Shown here one piece after another: positions 55,225-64,000 of a stretch of DNA of 64,000 bases (positions are counted from its first letter, which is position 1; each line of letters begins with the position of its first letter). The notes under the pieces are model-generated. The model ran no database searches, was not told where the DNA came from, and saw only the letters and a list, made by a program, of their open reading frames with translations. Origin of the DNA: Centroberyx gerrardi (taxonomy: Eukaryota > Chordata > Actinopteri > Beryciformes > Berycidae); the NCBI RefSeq assembly GCF_048128805.1, contig NC_136006.1, positions 1,691,783 through 1,755,782 on the forward strand. The letters run 5' to 3'. The position numbers and the translations under genes are program-made.

Positions 55225-58200
55225 ACTGTTGTCCGTGTGGCCCGGACAACAGTGTTGGAGGTGGGATGTGAGTATGTAGTGCCTGGCACCGCCCGCCTCC
55301 ACCATGCTGCTGATGGAGACCTGATATTGAGCCCAACCAAAGGTTTCATTGAGCAGCACCATGTCCTAGTGGCTCGTGTTGGATTGCTGCGTCTGCGGTG
55401 CAGACGCAGCAATCCACCAACATCCCCATCAGAATCTTCAACCCTGGTGCTGCATCTGTCACCTTGAAGAGAGGGGCTGTAGCCGGGGTTCTTCAGCCAG
55501 CAAAGGTGTTGGGGAAGGTGGGGCTCCAGCCACCAAGGGCCCCAGCGGCGCCTGAGCCTATTAACCCTGTCTCTGCTTCTGTACCCAGCCACCTGCAGGT
55601 CCTGTACACTGAGAGCTGCGCCAAGGATGACCGTGGTAGGCTGGTCCACCTGCTACAGTCCTACAGTGATGTCTTTTCTACGGGGCCCACTGACCTTGGC
55701 CGCACTAGCCTGGTGCAGCATGATATCCTGATCACCCCAGGGCCACCTGTGAAACAGCCACCGCGCAGAATGGCCAGAGACAAACAGACTGCAGCAGACC
55801 AGCAGGTGCAGCAGAGCCTGGAGACCGGTGTAGCCCAACCCAGCAACAGCAGCTGGGCTGCACCGATCGTAATGGTAAGGAAGACAGATCAGAGCCCGCG
55901 GCTATGTGTGGATTACAGGCCCTTAAATGAATGGACTATTAAGGATGCCTATCCCCTGCCACGCATCCAGGACACTGGACTTAACATCACGGTACTGGCA
56001 GGTGGAAATGACACCGAGGGCCCGCAAAGCCACTGCTTTTTGTACCCGGAATGGAATATTTGAGTGGAACGTGATGCCTTTTGGACTCTGTAATGCGCAG
56101 GCCATTTTCCAAAGGCTCATGGATCGTGTCCTGGCCGGGTTGCAGTGGGAGACGTGCTTGGTGTATCTCGACAACATTATAGTCGTGGGGCGGGATGGCA
56201 CCAAAATGTTGGAGCAGCTCAGCCAAGTGTTCGCCAGACTATGCGAAGCTAACCTGAAGCTGAAACCTTCCAAGTGCTGCCTGTTCCGGGAGCAAGTGGC
56301 TTACCTGGGGCACATCGTCTCCGCCAAAGGTGTCGCCACCGACCCTCAAAAGGTTCAAAAGGTGATCGAGTGGCCCACACCCCAAAACATCTCAGAAGTG
56401 TGTCAGTTCGTCGGGCTGGCTTCATATTACCAACGTTTTGTGGAAGATTTTGGAATTCACCTCCCATTTCAGACAGTACCTGCTAGGGAGATCATTCACC
56501 ATCAGGACCAACCACAGCAGCCTGCGCTGGTTGACCCGGATGAGGGAGCCAGAGGGCCAGTTTGCCCGTTGGCTTGAGAAACTAGCAGAGTATGACTTCC
56601 AGGTGCTCCATCGTCCAGGGAGACACCACCAAAATGCGGACGCACTCTCTAGGAGACCCTGCCGGAAGTTGTGTTCATGTACGGTGCCAGCGCCCAACCT
56701 CAGTGACCAGCGTCAGCACAAGGGGGTGCAGTGCAACCTGGCCAACAGTCCAGCTGAAGGGGTTGCCATGGTATCTCCTACAGAGCAACCTCCAGTGGGG
56801 GTAGTTGAGCCCGATGGCTGCTATGGGGGCAGCCCAGCAGCTGAGCCAGAGTTTCCTCTGGTGAGGGTAGTGAACACTTCCAGTGACGACAGCTGTGATT
56901 GTGCTCTGTCCCATCCAAGCATCCACAAGGTGAATGAATCACCCCACACTAATCTGTTCTGTGGCTGGACCCAAGAGCAGTTGAACAGCACCCAAGTGAC
57001 TGACCCAGACATAGCACCAGTGAGGAAGTGGATGGACGAAGGGAGAGGCCGGCCGCCGTGGGCTGACATAGCACCCTGCAGCCCTGCCCCCAAAGCCTAC
57101 TGGGCGCAGTGGAAAAGGCTCTAGCAGAAAGATGGAGTCTTGCTGAGGAAATTTTACTGCACCGAAGAGAAAGTGTTCTACCCACAGATCCTGCTGCCCC
57201 ACATGTACCGCACCTCTGTGATGGAACAGATGCATGATGGCCCAGTGGGTGGCCACTTCAGGGTGGAGAGGACCCTTGCATGCCTTAAGACCAGATACTA
57301 TTGGTACAACATGAAAGACGATGTCACCTTGTGGTGCCACACCTGCACCAGTTGTGCTGCAAAGGCTCGCCCTAAGAAAACCCCTCAAGCTGCTATGGGC
57401 ACAGTGCGAGTCGGCGCCCCCATGGAAAGGATCACAGTAGACCTAATGGGACCACTAAACGAGACGGAGAGGCACAACCGCTTCATACTAGTGGTACAGG
57501 ACTACTTCAGCAAATGGGTGGAAGCCTACCCAGTTCCAAACGAGCAGGCATCGACAGTGGCTGAAAAGATTGGCTCTGAGTGGGTGTGTAGGTACGGAGC
57601 CCCACAGTGCCTGCACAGTGACCAGGGCACCAACTTCGAATCAGCCGTGTTTCAGGGAATGTGTGAACTGCTGGGAATTGAAAAGACACGGACCACCCCA
57701 TTTCACCCCCAGTCGGATGGCCAAGTGGAGCGCTTTAATGCCACCCTACAGAAGATCTTGGCTACCATGGCTGAGCAGTGCCACTGGGACTGGGATGTGA
57801 TGATCCCATATGCAGTCATGGCGTATCGTGCAACCAAACACAGCTCCACAGGCCTGACACCCAACATGATGCTCTTTGGGCTAGAAATAACTGAGCCAGT
57901 TGACCTGGTTGCTGGTTTGCTACCTGACATTGGCAATGTTAACACCCCTCCACATTATGTCATGCAGCTCAGAGAACGGCTGGAGCTCTCTCACCAGTTG
58001 GCACGGGAGGCTCTTGGAAAATCTGTTGAGCGTGCCAAACGCCAGTATGACAAGAACATTTGCTGAGTCCAACATAGAGTCGGCGATGCAGTATGGTACC
58101 TGATTAAAGGTGCCAAGAGAGTGAAAAATAAAGTACGGACATTCTTACCTTCATATGAGGGTCCCTACTTCATCGTGGGCCTACTGGACGACTTGGTCTA

Positions 58201-59327
58201 CCGGATTCAAAAGGGGCTGAGGACAAAGGCCAAAGTAGTTCATCATGACAAGCTCAAGCCTTACTATTCGAGGACCCCGCTGGACAATGGCTGGGTCTTC
58301 CAAGACGCAGACACATGGGCACCAGTGGAGGTGCCACCCCCTCTGCCAGACCTCAGCTCTTCTGCCCCAGACATCGGTCCCCTCAACCTGTGGGACACTC
58401 CATCAGAGACTGAAGATCCTGCTGTGGAGGCCCTCCCGGGTCTCTACTCTTCACCACCAGCTTCACCAGGCAGCAGCCAGCTTCCTGACAGCCCTGCTCA
58501 GCCTCAACTGGATGAGGCTGGGACCCAGCATCCTGCCGGGGGACAAGCCTGTTGTCCTCTTTTGAACTCCACACCTCTACGAAAACCCCGGAGGGTCCGT
58601 AGAGCACCGGACATGTTTGGTGACTGGGTTTGTCACTGAACACAACAGAAAGAAGAACTTAACCTGAGTCAGGGTGTAGGCGGATCGCTGCCCTCCTCAG
58701 AAAAAAAAAAAAAAAAAAAAAAGTTCCAGAATTGTAATATTCCAAGTTGTATTTGGACTGTTGTGTGAAGGTTGAGATGTATACTGTTTTATATCTTAGG
58801 GGCCTACTTTAGTTAGTTAGCTGTTAGTAATGAGTAATCTGGCTACTATTGGGCTGCATACTATTGTTTTGACACCTTGTGCATGTTAAGTAACTGTCAA
58901 GCTTTCAGTAGGTATGTGAGTAAACAAAAAGAACAGGGAAAATGTAATTTGTTTAACTGAAAGTATTACCCTGTTTTTGCTCCTTCAGAGTCAGATATCT
59001 AAGAGTAATGTCACACGAGATTTGAGTTACTGTAAGTGGTTTAATTAACAGTATTACCCTCTTCAGTATGTGTATGGATGTTATGTTATGTACACTTGGT
59101 TACATTTATGTAAGAAGGATATGAAGTATGCTTTCATGGACATTTTATGGACATTGCCCCTTTACCTTAAGTTGCTTTCCACTGAGAAGGACCCATTCAA
59201 GGACTGTGGGGACAAGGGTTATCATGGGGAATGTTTTAGTATAATAATGTTCTGATGTTTTCCTTCGTAAAGTGTAACAATGCTGGAGTGATGTTAAGGG
59301 TTTAATCATCATCCAGAGTGGAGGTAG

Positions 59328-59739
59328 TGTTACCGGCCCAGCCTTTCCCTTTAAGGACGGCGGCCGTGTGTGTAACCTGTGTAGGTGTGACGTAGTTCAT
59401 CTGGTGTTATGTGCAAAAATGAAGAGTACCTGTATGTTATCGCAACACATGCTACAGGTAGTAAGTTATGGTAGCCAGTGTAAAAGTGTCCAGATAAGCT
59501 CAGGTTGCAGGGTAACAGTGTTAAAAGGCCGTGAATTGTGTTCACTGCTGCAGAGGAAATAAAGTTCTTGTTTATGAACGCCACCTCGACGTCTCGCTAC
59601 CATCCTTCATCAGCAGAGTTGGTCCGGACCACTAAGGCTAGTTACCAGCTACGAGCCAGGCTAATAACCTACATTAGTCTAAAGAGACCAGTGCGCTCCC
59701 AACTACGGTTTGGGGCCCACAATTCTGGAAGAGGTAACA
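59328..59739 (+). repeat. 3' LTR of gypsy element
   Basis: It starts TGTTACCGGCCCAGCC and ends GAAGAGGTAACA. It contains an AATAAA at about 59558. The ~690 bp between the integrase end and this LTR is non-coding and includes a long poly-A run near 58700. Confidence 0.88.
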
Positions 59740-60846
59740 TGTGATTACACTGCTATGCATAGAGCTACGTCACACAAACTGAAATGGCTCTGCTGAAAGT
59801 GCTTCACTCGGACCTAACGTTACCGTTTAGTCTGTACTGTACCTAGCTTTTCTCCCTAGCACCAATATTTAGCACCGGCGTTGAATTTTGTGGATGCGTA
59901 TCTGCCAGGAATTAAACTCAGGTCTCCCGTTTCCGAGTCTGTAGTCTAACTCCCTGCGGCCCACGTGACCCATAAATTGGTGAACAGAGCGACCGACTGA
60001 CCAACCGTCCGACCGACAAGACCATCCATAGAGCTCCTGCTGTCACGGGGCTAAAAGTGGTCAGAGTGAGTGCTCTTCCTGGATAGTTCAACAGAGAGAA
60101 GCCTCTGTGACCGGGCATCATTGCGGAACACAACTGTGACTTTTCACTCTCAGACAAAAATTTGGGGATTCTGGTTCTGTGTGAATTTGAGGATTTGCCA
60201 GCCACTGTTAACTAAAAAGTGAGTTTCCCATCCTTCATGAGACAGGCCAGTGCTGCATTCAGTTGACCATTCATTGGTACTAGTCCGTACCCGGGGATGC
60301 ACAACTATGTGCAGACTTGCCAAAAAGGCGCATAAACATCGTAAATTTGGGAAAATGGAAAAATCAGCTCCGTCAGTCCCTGCCTATGCCAATCCTCAAT
60401 GCCCATGTGCAGTTTGAGATTGATTGGCCAACCCGTTGAGGAGCAAAATGGATGCAGACAGACGGACAGAGTGTTCCTCATTAGGATTGTAGGATTGTTT
60501 TGGTTACTGGTATTGTTCTCCTCCTCCTTCCACCAGTCCCTGGCATATCAATGTAAAAGTTAACAGACAAAACTACTTTACCACCATGAATTAAGCTACC
60601 AACACAGTCAACAGTGATGAAATCACTGTTACATGAGATTGGGAAGAGAGGAGGGAGGGAGAGGTGAGGAAGAAGAGAGAAAGGGAAGATGAGAGTGAAG
60701 ATAGAGATGAAGAGGGTAATTGCAGAAAGCAATAGAGGGAAGGAGGGTCAAAGGACATAATTCTGTGCTATAGAGAGAAAAACAGATGCAGAGAAAGAGA
60801 GAGAGAGCAAGAGCAAGGGAACAGGGGTGGGGGAGTTGGGGGTGTG
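59740..60846. other. upstream region of TAAR G
   Basis: No gene was found. A tRNA-like piece on the minus strand near 59900-59965 has only a box-B-like GAGTTTAATTCC. From about 60230 the sequence resembles the regions upstream of E and F, then becomes purine-rich. Confidence 0.5.
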
Positions 60847-60881
60847 GATAAATCAGCTGTATGATAGAGAGCTTTGGTCAG
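60847..60881 (+). promoter_or_regulatory. conserved TAAR upstream block (gene G)
   Basis: It is identical to the gene A block, 49 nt before the ATG. Confidence 0.45.
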
Positions 60882-60930
60882 AAAGCTGCCAGACCTCAGC
60901 AGCTTCTCCTCTCCTCCTCTCTCTCTGATG

Positions 60931-62139
60931 ATGGAGACCCTGGAAGGAGGTGAACTCTGCTTTCCACAGCTCCTCAACACTTCCTGCAGGAAGCCGATGC
61001 GTCCTCACTCTGAGGCCATGCTCCTCTACATTCTGCTGTCCTCCATCTCTCTGCTCACCGTGGCTCTCAACCTGCTGGTCATCATCTCCATCTCCCACTA
61101 CAGGCAGTCATATACAGATTTAGGCTTTTGCATACATTAAGGAATTTTGATAATGTTTTTACTATACTATATATAGTATAGTATACTATGTAATACTATT
61201 ATTACTATTACAACTAATGGCAACATTACGTGTGAGACTGCCATAACAACTATTAATGAAATTCTCCCACTATTACTGCTACTGATAATATGTTCAATGA
61301 TGATATTCTCCCACTCCAGGCAGCTCCACACCCCCACCAACCTCCTCCTCCTCTCCCTGGCTGTCTCAGACCTCCTTGTGGGCCTCCTGCTGATGCCGGT
61401 TGAAATCCTCCGTATAGAGTCCTGCTGGTTTCTGGGGGACTTCATGTGTGCTCTCATTTGCTATGCTTCCTTTATTCTTACCTCTGCCTCAGTAGGAAAC
61501 ATGGTGCTGATATCAGTCGACCGCTATGTGGCTATTTGTGACCCTCTGTGTTACCCCACCAAAGTCACTCAGAGAAGAGTTAAATTCTCTGTTACTCTGT
61601 GTTGGGTCTGTTCTGCTTTCTACAACTGTTTGATGTTAAAGGATTTCCTGAAACAACCAAACAGGTATAATTCCTGCGTTGGAGAGTGTGTGGTTGTGCT
61701 GAATTACATCACAGGAGCTGTTGACCTTGTTGTGACCTTTATTGGTGCCATTACTGTCATCATAGTTCTGTATATGAGAGTATTTGTGGTGGCTGTGTCT
61801 CAGGCTCGTGCCATGCGATCCCACACTGTGGCTGTCACACTCCAGCGTTCAGTAACTGTAACTGCTAAGAAATCTGAGATGAAAGCAGCCAGGACTCTTG
61901 GTATTGTGATAGTTGTTTTTCTAACGTGTTTCTGTCCATATTACTGTCTCTCTCTTGCAGGCCAGGATACCTCAATCGGTGCTTCATATTTAACCTTTGG
62001 AGTCTGGCTGCTGTTTTGTAATTCCTGTCTAAACCCTGTGATCTATGCCTTTTTCTATCCATGGTTTAGAAAAGCTATTAAACTCACTGTTACACTTCAC
62101 ATACTGCAGCCTGACTCCTGTGAGGCCAACATACTGTAG
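60931..62139 (+). CDS. taar: trace amine-associated receptor (TAAR gene G)
   Basis: Exon 1 is 60931-61103, the GC-AG intron is 216 bp and exon 2 is 61320-62139, giving 330 residues. It has Ser108 at 3.32 (ICYASFILT), Asp193 at 5.42 (GAVDLVVTFIGA) and Phe6.48. Ala replaces Pro at 5.50 (FIGAITVI), making G the second gene after B without that proline. The ECL2 segment NSCVGECVVVLNYI is closer to gene C than to E and F, which suggests exchange between paralogues. The tail and TM7 fingerprint are intact. Confidence 0.93.
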
Positions 62140-62684
62140 AGATGCTGTGGAGTGACTGACATGAAACCTTTTCTATGAAGAGGGAAATGTTATGAGTCAA
62201 TGAAATCAAACGACTAAACACAAGCTTGGACAGACACAAGAAAATATATTTTGGTAAAACACAGTTAATTTGTAAACATATTACCATTAATTATTTATTC
62301 TGTGTAAATCAGATGAGCTGAAATATGTTTTGTAAAGTACAACAGCATGATTACAAGTAAAATGAAAACATTTTTTGGTCCTCATGTTCATGTTTTGTCC
62401 ATGCTGAATGGAACTTGCCTGCCTTGTTTCCATTACAAGCCATACAGGACTAGTCAGGATTTACTCATTATTTATGTCATTGATAAAATCAGATATGAAT
62501 AAACATGAAATAAAGCTGCAGAAATCTGTTTCTATCAGACAGTCTGTTTCTTCCTCTGCTGTTCATAGCGAATTTTACATGTAGAATATCAATTGCAATC
62601 CTTCCATTGTTTATGATTTGCCATTGACATTTTAGGCTTTTTGCTGGTGTTCTTATTGCATTCCAGCCAAGTTGTATTTTTATC
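62140..62684. other. 3' flank of TAAR G
   Basis: This is non-coding and the duplicate of the gene F flank. No polyadenylation site could be chosen with confidence. Confidence 0.6.
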
Positions 62685-63200
62685 TTTTTTATTTAGCCTT
62701 TATTTTACCAGGAAGTCCCATTGAGATTCAAAATCTCTTTTCCAAGGGAGATCTGGCCAAGAAATGGCAGCAGGGGTTACACAATAAAACATACAAAACA
62801 GTACAAAAAAAGAAAAATACTAAAATATGTACAATAAAAAAGGTCACAATTTAGATCAGAAACAGGAGCGCACATCTTGCATAAGACTGTGGATAATTTG
62901 TTTGAACTGATTTAGGGGAATAAAATGGTCGAGCTGGAGCTTTGACTGGAGATTGTTCCAGGACCAGGGTGCAAAATAATCAAATGGCTTTTCACCAAAA
63001 ACAGTACAACAGGGATTCTGTAATGTAGGCCGGTCCTAAGCCATTAAGAGCTTTGTATACAAGTCGAAGGACTTTAAAATCGATTCTAAAGGATAACCAG
63101 TGCAATGTAGCTAAAACCGGAGTGACATGCTCTCGCTTCCTTGTTTTTGTTAAAAGTCCAGCTGCAGAGTTCTAGATAAGTTGAAGCCTCTCAACATAAT
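62685..63200 (-). mobile_element. LINE 3'-end fragment
   Basis: It is the same insertion as at 49560 but longer on the right. It keeps GAGTGACATGCTCTCG-type 3' sequence that the F-side copy has lost through a later insertion. It is non-coding. Confidence 0.6.
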
Positions 63201-64000
63201 TTTTAGGGAGGCCAGTAAAAAGGGCATTGCAGTAGGTAGATTTGTTTCTAATTACTGTGACACAGGAAACTGTCTTGTCTTAAGTTCTAGTCTGTACTCC
63301 AAAACAGTACGAATTGTAGCTCGAGGAATCAGACAACTCAAGGAATGAGCTCCATTAAAATGAACAAACAGTTGGTTTTTAGCTTTGTTAACGAGCTAAC
63401 TATCCCGCAGGCTAATTTAGCAAAGCAGCTGATCATGTTAACATGCAACTACTAGATATTAATAAGACTAGCTTCAACTAGATATGTTAGCTAGTGCAGA
63501 TAAAATTTGTTAACAAGAAGACAGTGATAGCTAACCAGATACTATGGTTACTATGGATATTATATAGGGGTGTAACGATATATCGTGTGACGAAATTTCG
63601 CGATCCAAAAACGTGACGATAGGCATTGTGGAGGTGAAAAATGGTTTGCGATATCAAGTAAAGCTTATCAATTAGCTGCGCCACCAAAATGTAGACTACT
63701 CTTTGTTTTCATTTACATACTTTAAACGCCAGAGGGCGGAATCAGTAATCCTAGATCCTAGTTTGCCTGACTGGCGTTATGACATCATTGACACCGACGT
63801 TCACTCGAGACCCGGATGAGCCAGGTGTGTAGCGTGCAACAGGAAAATGGAAAGTGGTGAAATCAAAATACACTCGTTACGTTACATAACATTATTATCC
63901 TTATTTTGAAAGAGACGGAGGTAAGTGTTGTGAGACATTCTCAAATTTTCTATCCAGTCTGTTTCCTCAACATTGAGGTTGTTCCACCAGTTCTGTGGTC
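63201..64000. other. gene-free right edge
   Basis: No gene was found. Near 63566 a TAGGGGTGTAACGATATATC segment resembles the start of a common fish hAT-type repeat, but its other end is not visible in the window. Confidence 0.45.

Larger units (their letters stand above)
52934..59739 (+). mobile_element. Ty3/gypsy LTR retrotransposon, both LTRs, broken
   Basis: LTRs lie at 52934-53182 and 59328-59739, with a 4-bp target duplication TGTG outside. The primer site right after the 5' LTR reads TGGGGGCTCGTCCGGGAT, complementary to tRNA-Pro. The gag region (53268 to about 54860) ends in a CCHC zinc knuckle (CHNCSGVGHLQKNC). Protease (ALLDSGARRNV), reverse transcriptase (55.85-56.5 kb, MPFGLCNAQAIFQRLMD) and a short RNase H part follow. 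Integrase (57.14-58.6 kb) has a zinc-binding head and core (HSDQGTNFES, PFHPQSDGQVERFNATL). No envelope frame was seen. It has several breaks and is a fossil of moderate age. Confidence 0.88.

Noticed and set aside
58121-58639. Envelope gene of the gypsy element
   Set aside because: The start (PSYEGPYFIVGLLDDLVYRI) is the integrase C-terminal domain. The rest is Pro/Ser-rich, with no signal peptide or membrane anchor.

Overview
The window is teleost fish genomic DNA, probably percomorph. The evidence is vertebrate split genes with short introns, fish-type LINE, hAT, PIF/Harbinger, DIRS and Ty3/gypsy repeats, and a cluster of olfactory trace amine-associated receptor (TAAR) genes of the large teleost-expanded type.

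The host content is a seven-gene TAAR array, called A to G here: A 3605-4724 (+), B 7789-8999 (+), C 21615-22842 (+), D 34411-35693 (-), E 39726-41028 (+), F 47853-49143 (+) and G 60931-62139 (+). All seven have the same two-exon structure. A 173-nt first exon carries the N-terminus and TM1. A phase-2 intron of 130-310 bp follows at the TM1/TM2 loop, then an 817-820 nt second exon. All seven read open for 329-330 residues and look functional. Six use a GC-AG intron and gene C has GT-AG. Every gene has an acidic residue at position 5.42. Only C and D also keep the classical amine-binding Asp3.32. All seven lack the usual Trp6.48. A and B are a recent ~4-kb tandem duplication. C and D are an inverted pair sharing 3' flank. 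E, F and G form a third subgroup.

The rest is mobile DNA. 1-3400: MITEs, a minisatellite and a LINE remnant. 5.4-6.6 kb: a TTA-flanked element whose empty site survives in the B duplicate. 9.8-11.4 and 31.7-33.0 kb: two copies of a repeat with a Myb/SANT-like remnant. 11.7-20.0 kb: two fossil DIRS copies in tandem on the minus strand. 20.3-21.1 kb: a LINE piece and a MITE. 24.4-27.3 kb: a nearly complete PIF/Harbinger transposon with an open transposase and a Myb-like partner gene. 27.3-30.9 kb: a mosaic of gypsy, LINE and DIRS pieces. 36.2-37.8 kb: a TA-flanked element inserted into a copy of itself. 41.2-47.3 kb: a TIR element with tRNA-like segments, two LINEs and a DIRS piece. 50.1-51.6 kb: a hAT element with a perfect 8-bp target duplication. 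52.1-59.7 kb: gypsy fossils, one with both LTRs and a tRNA-Pro-type primer site.

The TAARs are expected to act one per olfactory sensory neuron as G-protein-coupled receptors for water-borne amines. The spread of acidic positions suggests that C and D recognise di-amines and the others recognise mono-amines in a reversed pose. No tRNA or rRNA gene, CRISPR array or prokaryotic feature was seen.
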